A stretch of DNA of 35,722 nucleotides, taken from the NCBI GenBank assembly GCA_002433065.1, contig DJHK01000047.1, forward strand, positions 1 to 35,722, in the 5' to 3' direction. Each line of letters begins with the position of its first letter. Positions within the stretch are counted from its first letter, which is position 1. Under the pieces are notes generated by a model. It did no database searches. It was given only the letters and a program-made list of their open reading frames with translations, and was not told where the DNA came from. The position numbers and the translations under genes were made by a program. Shown piece after piece: positions 24,299 through 31,857 of this stretch. This stretch comes from Chloroflexi bacterium UBA6622 (GTDB taxonomy: Bacteria > Chloroflexota > UBA11872).

Positions 24299-25102
24299 AT
24301 GAGTTCGATACCTGACGCGTCGGTTTTGAACCAAGGCGAGATTGATTTGTTCAGGGACAACGGCTACCTGGTCAAGGACGGATTCCTCAACAATGGCTTA
24401 ATAGATCGCCTCACAGATTGTCTAAATGAGGCCATAGAGCGACGTAAAGCCGGTTTCCGATCTTCCATGGGTGCGAACTACATCGATGGAGCCAATAGTC
24501 GGATCATGCACATCCTTAATGATGATCCGGCTTTCTTGGATATGGTCGATTATCCACCGGCTCTATCGATTGCTCGAAACCTGATGGAAGGTGATGTTCA
24601 CTTTCATGCTTCAGACGCTTTCTGGGAGGAAGAAGTTTGCCCGGAGGCGTTGCCGAGATGGCACATGGATGGTCGGGAAGATGGGTATCGCTTGTTTCGG
24701 CCAACTGTGCCGTTGCTCCAACTGAAGGTTGGCTATTACCTATCTGATATGTCTGATCCAGATCAAGGGAACCTGATTCTGGTGCCACAATCGCACCGAC
24801 GTGAGGACGAGCCACCAAGTGAATATCTTGATGGCTTTGACACATTCCCGGGTGCGACCCAGATATGTGGTGTGGCTGGCACCGCTATTTTTTTTCACAA
24901 TGCGGTGTGGCATACGAAGGGCCCGGCGCTACGTGCTGGCGGGCGTCGCCTCCTTCTCTACTATGCTTACGAGCGACCGTGGATGGTCGGTAACGAAGAA
25001 CATTGGCAGTACCCTCCTGAGTTTTATGCAGGGCTTACGCCAGAGCGTCGAAAGTTGTTCCACGGATTTGTGTTTGATCCTCCGGAGGATCGGCCGTTTT
25101 AG
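24299..25102 (+). CDS. PhyH-family Fe(II)/2-oxoglutarate dioxygenase
   Basis: In this family a hydroxyl group is added using O2, ferrous iron and 2-oxoglutarate. It has 267 residues. The iron triad is present: His122 and Asp124 in RWHMDG, and His205 in AVWHTKGP. Arg216 or Arg217 (GGRRLLLYYAY) is the likely 2-oxoglutarate anchor. LKVGYYLSDMSDPDQGNLIL is the usual core strand pair. It sits 37 nt after the CitE-like lyase, so it may be co-transcribed with it and ilvD. It converges with the GH4 gene, with 25 nt between the stops. The substrate is unknown. Confidence 0.9.
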   Translation: MSSIPDASVLNQGEIDLFRDNGYLVKDGFLNNGLIDRLTDCLNEAIERRKAGFRSSMGANYIDGANSRIMHILNDDPAFLDMVDYPPALSIARNLMEGDVHFHASDAFWEEEVCPEALPRWHMDGREDGYRLFRPTVPLLQLKVGYYLSDMSDPDQGNLILVPQSHRREDEPPSEYLDGFDTFPGATQICGVAGTAIFFHNAVWHTKGPALRAGGRRLLLYYAYERPWMVGNEEHWQYPPEFYAGLTPERRKLFHGFVFDPPEDRPF

Positions 25103-25127
25103 CTTGCTGGTTTGCTCGCCTGACTAT

Positions 25128-26606
25128 CTATTGATCGCGGGAGTGAGGCACCGGGGGGTGGACCGTCTTTCGAATCTGGTCTAGGGGTTGGGATGGTTGT
25201 CGGGCTGCACCCGCCCACTGCTTCGTTTTTACCAGGGGGCCATGCTCAAGACGATTACGTGCGCGCGGTATTTCCGATCCATATTGTGGGAGCCAGGCGG
25301 CCTGTGCGATCAAGAACTCGTCGACCATCTGCCATATTTCAGGTGGGTCACAAACTGCGCCCACGAGTGGATCGTGAAGCATTGCTTGTTTAAGTAGTAG
25401 CGGATCGCCAGTCGTGGCGGCCTGAGTCGCCATCCGTTGAACGTTTATCGAGGCCATACAGGTGGCGGCGCAAGCTAAGGGCAGGTTACCGACGGGTGGT
25501 ACGTGGATACCGTGAGCGTCTACATACCCAGGGGCTTCGACGATGGCATCCTCGGGCAGATTACTGATTACGTTGCCGTTTCGGACATTAAAAAACCCTC
25601 GATATGTTTTCCCGGTTTCTAGGGCCTCAATGATGTAGCTCCCGCGTTCGTCCGATCGGTCGTCGGGGCCAATTGGCGGATCATCGGCTGCGATCCATCT
25701 CGGAAAGTCCGTTTCGAACCAGTGTCGGCGTTCAGTGCTAACGCGGAGATATCCCCCAGTCTCGCCAGCGGACCACCGCGAAAGATCAATCCATCGGCGG
25801 ATCTGCCGTGGCCGTTTCCGGTACCACGGTAAGTACTCGGACAAGTGGCCATTCGACTCTGTGCTGTAGTACCCAAACCGGCGTAAGACATCAATGCGGA
25901 CCTTCTCAGTTTTTGAGAACACCGGATGGTCTTCGAATGCGGCGAGAAGCTCAGCGCCAGAGATCTCTCGGCCGCGGTGCACAATGCGTGTGTACCACGT
26001 CTGGTGGTTGATTCCGGCACAGGTGATGTTGACGTCGTCGCGCGTAGTTGCGCCGAGGACTTCGGCAATCTGTGTCCAGCCGTGCTCAATACCGTGACAG
26101 AGTCCCACCATGTTTAATTGGCCGTCATCAAGCCCGGCCCACGTATTCATCGCCATCGGATTGGCGTAGTTTAGAAATAAGGCCTCAGGCTTGGCGACAT
26201 CTCGAACATCGCGGGCGAACGCAAGTATCTCTGGAATCGTTCGTTGCCCATACATAATTCCGCCAGCGCACAATGTGTCTCCCACACATTGATCGACTCC
26301 ATAACGGAGCGGGATTTCAATGTCGTGGCGGAATGCTTCCAGTCCACCGACTCGAACGCAGCAAATGACATAGTCGGCGTCTCGTAGCGCACGACGTCGC
26401 TGGGTGGTCGATGAAATCCTGGCTGGCAATTTATTTGTGCGGATGTCTTTCCGACAGAGTTTCGTTACAAGATCAAGATTTGCTCGGGATATGTCAGTGA
26501 AGGCGAACTGGGTATCTGACAGTTGGGGAACGGCCAATATGTCGCGCATAAGTCGGCGCGTGAACCCAACACTACCGGCACCGATCACCGCGATCTTAAT
26601 GGCCAT
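25128..26606 (-). CDS. Glycoside hydrolase family 4 (NAD+ and metal dependent)
   Basis: GH4 enzymes cleave glycosides by oxidation at C3, elimination and re-reduction, using NAD+ and Mn2+. From the ATG at 26606 (GGAG 6 nt upstream) it has 492 residues. The Rossmann start is AIKIAVIGAGSVGFTRRL. NYANPMAM, the metal-binding GLCHGIEHGW (Cys170, His171) and AGINHQTW (His201) are present. The CHG form of the Cys motif is, from memory of the family, linked with alpha-glucuronidase or alpha-galacturonidase subgroups rather than CHSV/CHEV alpha-galactosidase/glucosidase, so a uronic acid glycoside is the better guess. It lies 11 nt after a Gfo/Idh gene in the same operon. No signal peptide is seen, so substrates would be imported oligosaccharides. 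Confidence 0.92.
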   Translation of the reverse strand: MAIKIAVIGAGSVGFTRRLMRDILAVPQLSDTQFAFTDISRANLDLVTKLCRKDIRTNKLPARISSTTQRRRALRDADYVICCVRVGGLEAFRHDIEIPLRYGVDQCVGDTLCAGGIMYGQRTIPEILAFARDVRDVAKPEALFLNYANPMAMNTWAGLDDGQLNMVGLCHGIEHGWTQIAEVLGATTRDDVNITCAGINHQTWYTRIVHRGREISGAELLAAFEDHPVFSKTEKVRIDVLRRFGYYSTESNGHLSEYLPWYRKRPRQIRRWIDLSRWSAGETGGYLRVSTERRHWFETDFPRWIAADDPPIGPDDRSDERGSYIIEALETGKTYRGFFNVRNGNVISNLPEDAIVEAPGYVDAHGIHVPPVGNLPLACAATCMASINVQRMATQAATTGDPLLLKQAMLHDPLVGAVCDPPEIWQMVDEFLIAQAAWLPQYGSEIPRARNRLEHGPLVKTKQWAGAARQPSQPLDQIRKTVHPPVPHSRDQ

Positions 26607-26617
26607 TGGGATCTCCG

Positions 26618-27601
26618 TCACGCACTTGGCCGGCGTGGCTTTCCAGTCGGGTCAAGCTGCCCCATTTCTTCTAACAGTCGCATGGAATGGATCACATCGT
26701 GGATGTTAGTCAGCGGTTGTCGTTCGTTTGCTATTGCATCAAGGAAGTCTGCATGGAGTGCATCAATGCCATCGTCGGGTTTGCCTTCCGGATCTCCAGG
26801 GATAGCCGGACCTTTGAGCGTCTCGGGCTCACTCGAAGCGTCGGAGAAGATCTCACCGTGAACCGGTGGGCGTAAATAGGCGCTGATCCCGTTGCCATGC
26901 ATCTCGATTCGATAGTGTCGTGCTCCGGCATGTCCGGTGACCGAGTGAACTCCGACGGCTCCGTTGGTGAAGTGGATAATCGAGTTGTAGGTGCTTGGCC
27001 AGCCTGTGTAGTGGGTGTCTTCGCGAGTGAGGACTTCATCCCAGGACCCGCCGCATAACCATCGCATAAAGTCCACCATGTGGATGTCTTGTTCATAGAG
27101 TCGGTTTAGGACTCTTCCTCCACCGTCATCAACAAGCAGGTTCTTACTCATGCCGGCGTTGACCAGCATGACGGGACCGTTGGCTTCCACCCGGGATCGA
27201 GCTGCACGGATTAGGGGGGTCCATCGGCGCTGTAGTCCGACACACGCAATTCGGGCGTTTGTTTGAGCGGCCTCAGCGATCCGCTCAGCATCCGCAGATC
27301 CGACACCTGGGGGTTTTTCGATGAAAATGTGTTTTCCAGCGTTGAGTACCTCGACCGCAAGGTCCGCGATTTGCTGCGGCGGAGTGACGGCATACACCAC
27401 ATCCGGGTCTTCACGTTCGAGCATGACCCGAAAGTCTGCGTAGCGGCCTTCAATGTCATACATGTCAGCGGTAGTTTCGAGGCGCTCGGGGTCAAGTTCG
27501 CATATGGCGGTCAATTCGATTTCCGACGGCGATCTGCTTAGAGCGGGATAGTGTGCGCTTCGGGCCCGGCGACCGGCTCCAATGAAGGCTGCTCGTACCA
27601 T
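26618..27601 (-). CDS. Gfo/Idh/MocA family NAD(P)-dependent oxidoreductase (second copy)
   Basis: This is a sugar-type oxidoreductase. From the ATG at 27601, which has AAGGA 7 nt upstream, it has 327 residues. The Rossmann motif is VRAAFIGAGRRARSAHYPAL. HIFIEKPPGVGSADA contains the EKP motif, followed by GLQRRWTPLIRAA. RLYEQDIHMVDFMRWLCGG holds the DxH motif of the active site (Asp and His). Identity to the 18542-19615 copy is limited to the fold and EKP motif; they are clearly separate subfamilies. It is the first gene of an operon with GH4 and is divergent from the amidase gene. Confidence 0.9.
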   Translation of the reverse strand: MVRAAFIGAGRRARSAHYPALSRSPSEIELTAICELDPERLETTADMYDIEGRYADFRVMLEREDPDVVYAVTPPQQIADLAVEVLNAGKHIFIEKPPGVGSADAERIAEAAQTNARIACVGLQRRWTPLIRAARSRVEANGPVMLVNAGMSKNLLVDDGGGRVLNRLYEQDIHMVDFMRWLCGGSWDEVLTREDTHYTGWPSTYNSIIHFTNGAVGVHSVTGHAGARHYRIEMHGNGISAYLRPPVHGEIFSDASSEPETLKGPAIPGDPEGKPDDGIDALHADFLDAIANERQPLTNIHDVIHSMRLLEEMGQLDPTGKPRRPSA

Positions 27602-27620
27602 GACATTTCCTTCAACAGGG

Positions 27621-27634
27621 ACAGGCGTGCCTGT
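27621..27634. promoter_or_regulatory. Inverted repeat in the Gfo/Idh-amidase divergent region
   Basis: ACAGGC and GCCTGT flank a 2-bp centre, a perfect 6-bp dyad 20 bp upstream of the Gfo/Idh-GH4 operon start in the 201-bp region shared with the amidase gene. It has the size and place of a repressor operator. No regulator gene sits next to it. Confidence 0.35.
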
Positions 27635-27802
27635 GGACGACATGCCAGAATCGTACCGGACCGATAGTACTCAAGATTTGCATTTCCAGTTGAGAGGGAC
27701 CCTGGGCACGAGACATCCCTTATGGACGGAACGGTTGTTTGACGTGTGGCAATGTGGGTCTGGCAGCATGGGAAGGATTTTCTCCAGAGGTTAGGGTTTT
27801 GT

Positions 27803-29203
27803 GTGAGTGATCCTGCTATAGCTGGTTATCTCTCCATAACGGAGGCTGATGCGGCTCTTGCGAGCGGCGAATTGTCGGCAATAAGTTTGACGGAAGCCGT
27901 TTTCGATCGGGTTGAGAAGTTCGATCCGGCTTTGAATGCGTACGTTCGGCTCATGGTTGAAAGTGCGACTGCTGAGGCCGTGGCAGCTGATGTACGTGCT
28001 CGACGCGGTGACCGACTCGGACCGCTCGATGGAATCCCAATTGCGGTCAAGGACATTTTTGACACTGCCGGAGTTGTGACGACATACGGAGCTGCCAGAT
28101 TTAGCGAGCACCGGCCCGATACCGATGCCCATGTGGTTCGGAAACTTCGAGAGGCCGGGGCGGTGATCATCGGAAAAACGAATACGCACGAACTCGCTCG
28201 TGGAACAACGACCGATAACGCTCATTATGGGGCTACTCGTAATCCATGGGACTTGAGTCGACATCCTGGGGGTTCGTCGGGTGGATCAGCTGCAGCGCTC
28301 GCCGCTGGTATGACTCTTGGCGCGCTGGGTAGTGATACGGGCGGATCGGTGAGGATTCCTGCCCATATGGCAGGAATCTCTGGGCTAAAGCCAACTTTCG
28401 GATTGGTAGGACGCACCGGGGCTCGGCCGCTGGTCAGAGCTTTTGACCATGTGGGGCCAATGGCTCGCTCGGTGGCTGACTGTGCCGCAATACTTGAAGT
28501 GATTGCAGGGCCAGATTTGAATGATCCTGATTGTTCCAGTCAGCCCCCTGATGCGTACATCCGAGCCTTATCCGTTGACACCGCAGGTTTGCGTGTCGGG
28601 ATTGTGAGCGGATTGCGCGATGATGCGGTTGCTGAAATTCGGGAGAATTTTGATTCGGCGGGAAATGTGCTCGGGGCGCTTGGCATGACGGTTGATAGTT
28701 GGTCGTTACCCCCACATCTTGACCTCGTGGGGGCGCAAATGGTGTCTCGGGCTCAGGGCTATGTGAGCATTCATCACATGTATGAGGGTGATTTTAGTTC
28801 AATCACCACGCCGGTCATTGAGCGTCTAGATGCTGGTGCGGATGTAACGGCTCCAAATTACCTGCGTGGGATCGAAGCGCGTGAAAGGATTGAGCAGGCG
28901 ATTTCTGCTGGGTTAGCTGATCGAGATGTTCTAATTAGTCCGGCCTATCCGTATCCTGCCGAGCCAGTCCAGCCGTTTGATCCTCGAAGTAATGATGTGC
29001 CGCATGCGTCTCTATTTAATGCGTCCCGGCATCCGGCCCTGTCTGTGCCGATGGGCTTCGTCAGGGGTTTACCTGTGGGCTTGCAGATTGTTGGACGTAT
29101 GGGTGACGACGCCACGGTGCTGGCAGTGGGCCATGCGTTTCAGTTAGCGACCAAGCATCATCTGCGTCGGCCGGTCGATCAATCGCTGTCATCTCCAGCA
29201 TAG
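27803..29203 (+). CDS. Amidase signature (AS) family amidase
   Basis: This is a Ser-cisSer-Lys amidohydrolase that hydrolyses carboxamides. From the GTG at 27803 it has 466 residues; the frame is open to an ATG at 27746, but the added residues are not family-like, and AGGG lies before the GTG. Catalytic Lys83 is in GIPIAVKDIFDTAG, the cis-Ser at 158-159 in HPGGSSGGSAAALA, and nucleophile Ser182 in LGSDTGGSVRIPA. SVPMGFVRGLPVGLQIVGR is the usual C-terminal motif. It is not clearly GatA: no gatB or gatC is nearby. Candidate substrates are small amides or the amide group of carbamoyl compounds. Its end overlaps the convergent amidohydrolase by 25 bp. Confidence 0.9.
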   Translation: MSDPAIAGYLSITEADAALASGELSAISLTEAVFDRVEKFDPALNAYVRLMVESATAEAVAADVRARRGDRLGPLDGIPIAVKDIFDTAGVVTTYGAARFSEHRPDTDAHVVRKLREAGAVIIGKTNTHELARGTTTDNAHYGATRNPWDLSRHPGGSSGGSAAALAAGMTLGALGSDTGGSVRIPAHMAGISGLKPTFGLVGRTGARPLVRAFDHVGPMARSVADCAAILEVIAGPDLNDPDCSSQPPDAYIRALSVDTAGLRVGIVSGLRDDAVAEIRENFDSAGNVLGALGMTVDSWSLPPHLDLVGAQMVSRAQGYVSIHHMYEGDFSSITTPVIERLDAGADVTAPNYLRGIEARERIEQAISAGLADRDVLISPAYPYPAEPVQPFDPRSNDVPHASLFNASRHPALSVPMGFVRGLPVGLQIVGRMGDDATVLAVGHAFQLATKHHLRRPVDQSLSSPA

Positions 29204-30090
29204 ATACGGGCCACGTTCCCACCCATGATCCATGCGCGATCGCTATCCAAGATGTAAGGGCAGTGGTTCTGCAGATACCGAGCTTGCGAGGTGTATTGGA
29301 CAGTTGACTTGGCTTGAGTCCTGGATAGGGCTTGCGCCTTGGTGAACTCTGAGCCCCAGAGAAGCTTTCGTGGTCCGAAGGTGTCAAACAAGGCGTGAAG
29401 CACGACGTCATCGCGGCCAAACGTTGCACCCGGGTAACCCGCGAGGATTTCCAGCGACACATCGAAGTTTCGAACGAGCTCGATAATGGCTGGATCGATA
29501 TGGACGCGGTTTTCTTCGTCGACGAGATCAGGAGGCACGGAGGTTCCAACGTACAGGCCATGCACGACAGTCATGGTCAAATTCGGATAACGATCAACCA
29601 GTTGGATAAGTCCCGGAAACAGATCAGGTGACTGGATGCCGTACGAGACGACGCACACGGGCAGCTGCATTTGCTCAACTAAATCCCATAGCGGTCGATA
29701 CTGTTGTGCGTAGAAGTTGGCAAAGGCGTCTTCTGTCGGTGGCCATGGATCGAAGTAAAGGCCTCTGAACCCTTCGTCCTGAACGTGGTGTTGGATTGCG
29801 TGCAATCCTGATTCTGTGTGCGCTTGGCTTCCATCAACCTTGCAGATGCCAATAAATCTTCCGTCGTGCTCTTGGATCATTCGTGCGGCGTACTTCATTC
29901 CCCACACGTCGTTGGTATGGAGGACCGCGCAGTCCACGCCAGCCGCATCCATGCAGGTAAGCAGATCGGTGGATGCGTGTCCTCTGTTTTTTGTCGCGTC
30001 GAACCCAGGCATCCAGTCCTGTGGGGCTTGAACTCCGCAGTGCGCATGGGCGTCAATTACCGGTTGGTGGTTAGTTCCCATTGGATTCAT
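29179..30090 (-). CDS. Amidohydrolase-2 family metal-dependent hydrolase (lactonase/decarboxylase-like)
   Basis: This is a TIM-barrel hydrolase of the amidohydrolase_2 family, which includes sugar lactonases (such as L-fucono- and L-rhamnono-lactonase) and carboxymuconate decarboxylases. It has 303 residues. The HxH metal motif is near the N-terminus (VIDAHAHCGVQ). MTVVHGLYVG supplies a further metal His, LLWGSEFT is a variant of the usual WGSDxP, and the C-terminal IMGGNVARIYA is family-typical. No signal peptide is visible. The nearby rhaM, fucU and SDR genes would fit a lactonase, but decarboxylase or other hydrolase activity is equally possible. It converges on the amidase and overlaps it by 25 bp. 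Confidence 0.83.
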   Translation of the reverse strand: MNPMGTNHQPVIDAHAHCGVQAPQDWMPGFDATKNRGHASTDLLTCMDAAGVDCAVLHTNDVWGMKYAARMIQEHDGRFIGICKVDGSQAHTESGLHAIQHHVQDEGFRGLYFDPWPPTEDAFANFYAQQYRPLWDLVEQMQLPVCVVSYGIQSPDLFPGLIQLVDRYPNLTMTVVHGLYVGTSVPPDLVDEENRVHIDPAIIELVRNFDVSLEILAGYPGATFGRDDVVLHALFDTFGPRKLLWGSEFTKAQALSRTQAKSTVQYTSQARYLQNHCPYILDSDRAWIMGGNVARIYAGDDSD

Positions 30091-30406
30091 GAGCTTGGTT
30101 GGGATGAAGCCGTTCTTGCCATTATCTACCCCATCATCCCATGTGGTGCCAACGCTAATCCCCGCTATAGCTAGATGGACGAGTTGAACAAAGGACGAGT
30201 CATGTATGAATCACAGAAACATTTTGACAGCTCGTACGCATCCTTTGACCCCGAACACGATGTGGTACGAAGCATGTAAAAGTGGTGTGAATGACTGGGA
30301 CGAGGTGTTTAGGGAAAAGCTAACTGAGGCGATCGAAATAACGAGAATGTTTTAGAGTTACCATCAATGTATCCGTATGGTTGGTTAGTAATTTGAGGGG
30401 GAAAGC
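30091..30406. other. Divergent gap with two small overlapping reading frames
   Basis: These 316 bp separate the amidohydrolase (-) from the second PhyH gene (+). Two short + strand frames are visible: a 25-codon frame (30202-30279) with AAAGGA 7 nt before its ATG, and an overlapping 49-codon frame (30206-30355) whose second half (from MWYEACKSG to the TAG) looks protein-like, with Trp, Asp, Glu and Lys in an amphipathic pattern. Neither resembles a family I know. They could be a small peptide, a leader peptide or the remnant of a lost gene. The 3' end carries the strong GAGGGGG ribosome binding site of the PhyH gene. Confidence 0.35.
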
Positions 30407-31249
30407 ATGGATTTTGTCCCAGTTACACCAGCGCAGAAACAACAATTTGATGAGCAAGGTTTTCTAATTGTTCGGAATGTATTGGATAGGGATACAACCA
30501 GTGCCATTACGGAAGCAAGTGATCGCCTGATTGCAAGTGATCAGACTGAAAACCGCCAACGGACAAATAACGGGCTTTACGATGGCTTTCGTAATTGCGT
30601 CTCGATGGATGATGCGTTTATGCCATTGTTGACCCATCCCAAAACATTTTCACTGGTTGCACAGTTGCTCGGCCCTAATCTTGGCTTACTGACAAGCCAT
30701 TTGATTTATCGCCATCCTGATCCTCCTGGCTCACCTGATACAAGCCGTATGCCTGGTTGGCATCGTGACCACTTTGTATCCATGCGTGACCTGGGACATT
30801 CTCGAATTCCACGCCATTCGCTCAAAATCGCGTACTACCTCACAGATTTGAGTGAACCGAATACAGGCGCAACCATGATGGCATCGGGCAGCAACAAACT
30901 GAAGGAGGAAATCAACATCCCCGAAGGACAAGTCGATCCTGAAGCTGCTATTGAACCCCTATTGAATGCGGGCGATTGTGTGTTTTTCGAGAATCGGACG
31001 TGGCACGCTGGAGCACCAAATCTCACCGATAGAATACGCAAGGCTGTTATGTTCGGATATTGCTATAGCTGGATGCGCCCCATAGATTATCGGCAACAGT
31101 CCCTACGGTTTGTTGAAAAGCTAAACGCGATGCAACGTTTTCTTGTAGGTGAATCTGTTGAGGACACCCGTGAATTTCAGTTTGATGGCGGGGTAAATCC
31201 GATTAATACGTGGTGTGAGGAGAACGGGTTTACGTATCAATCAGCATAG
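30407..31249 (+). CDS. PhyH-family Fe(II)/2-oxoglutarate dioxygenase (second copy)
   Basis: This is a hydroxylase of the phytanoyl-CoA dioxygenase family. It has 280 residues. The iron ligands are His119 and Asp121 in PGWHRDHF and His200 in NRTWHAGAP; Arg209 or Arg211 (DRIRKAVMFGYCY) is the likely 2-oxoglutarate anchor. LKIAYYLTDLSEPNTGATMM corresponds to the LKVGYYLSD strand of the other PhyH in the window, but outside the core they share little, so they are distant paralogues with different substrates. The start has the strongest ribosome binding site in the window (GAGGGGG, 5 nt spacer). Its codons appear richer in A and T than those of its neighbours, which may mean recent acquisition. 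This was judged by eye. Confidence 0.9.
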   Translation: MDFVPVTPAQKQQFDEQGFLIVRNVLDRDTTSAITEASDRLIASDQTENRQRTNNGLYDGFRNCVSMDDAFMPLLTHPKTFSLVAQLLGPNLGLLTSHLIYRHPDPPGSPDTSRMPGWHRDHFVSMRDLGHSRIPRHSLKIAYYLTDLSEPNTGATMMASGSNKLKEEINIPEGQVDPEAAIEPLLNAGDCVFFENRTWHAGAPNLTDRIRKAVMFGYCYSWMRPIDYRQQSLRFVEKLNAMQRFLVGESVEDTREFQFDGGVNPINTWCEENGFTYQSA

Positions 31250-31342
31250 TTTCCGTAAACGCATTTGCCGATCGGAAAATGGGTACAGAATTCTCTGTCT
31301 GTGACACCATGCGGCCATGCATTTATCAAGGGGTCACACTAA

Positions 31343-31768
31343 TTGCTTAAGGGAATTGATCCATTGCTTGGCCCGGACCTGTTACACGTGCTGGCGGCCA
31401 TGGGGCATGGGGATGAGATTGTTATCGCGGATGCCAACTTTCCAGCCGACTCGCATGCTGAACGGTTGGTTCGCCTTGAGAGTGCAAGTGCAACTCGGGC
31501 TGCCGAAGCCATTCTTTCAGTGCTGCCCCTGGATGAATACGTTGAGGCCCCGGCGGCGGTTATGTCAGTTGTGGGGGATCCAGATGCGGAACCCGAAATA
31601 TTTGCCGAGTTTCGCCATATTGCGGAGAGTGCCCATGCGGCATCTGTGGAGTTCGACCGCGTAGACCGGTTTTCGTTTTATGAACGTGCCCGGCAAGCCT
31701 ATGCAATTGTTGCAACGGGTGAGCGTCGCTTGTACGGCAATCTCATTCTTGTCAAAGGCGTGTTGTAG
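31343..31768 (+). CDS. fucU: RbsD/FucU family sugar mutarotase (L-fucose mutarotase type)
   Basis: This family catalyses anomer interconversion of fucose or ribose in free or phosphorylated form. It has 141 residues from a TTG at 31343; AAGGGG lies 9 nt upstream and the first residues LKGIDPLLGPDLLHVLAAMG are the family start. GHGDEIVIADANFPADSHAE contains the catalytic His22. YERARQAYAIVATGERRLYGN is the C-terminal signature. The ANFPA form and length near 140 fit FucU better than RbsD. No fuc isomerase, kinase or aldolase genes are in the window. It lies 93 nt after the PhyH gene on the same strand. Confidence 0.9.
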   Translation: MLKGIDPLLGPDLLHVLAAMGHGDEIVIADANFPADSHAERLVRLESASATRAAEAILSVLPLDEYVEAPAAVMSVVGDPDAEPEIFAEFRHIAESAHAASVEFDRVDRFSFYERARQAYAIVATGERRLYGNLILVKGVL

Positions 31769-31857
31769 TTGGGGGTTTATGCACGCGGCTGGTTAGCCAA
31801 CATTCAACTGGCGTAACGATTGTATGGGTGGATCGGATATAGGCGTGGATGTAAAGC

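Noticed and set aside
27803..29203. Amidase as GatA, the glutamyl-tRNA amidotransferase subunit
   Set aside because: No gatB or gatC neighbours; the family-wide signature does not by itself show GatA, and the genes around it are catabolic.
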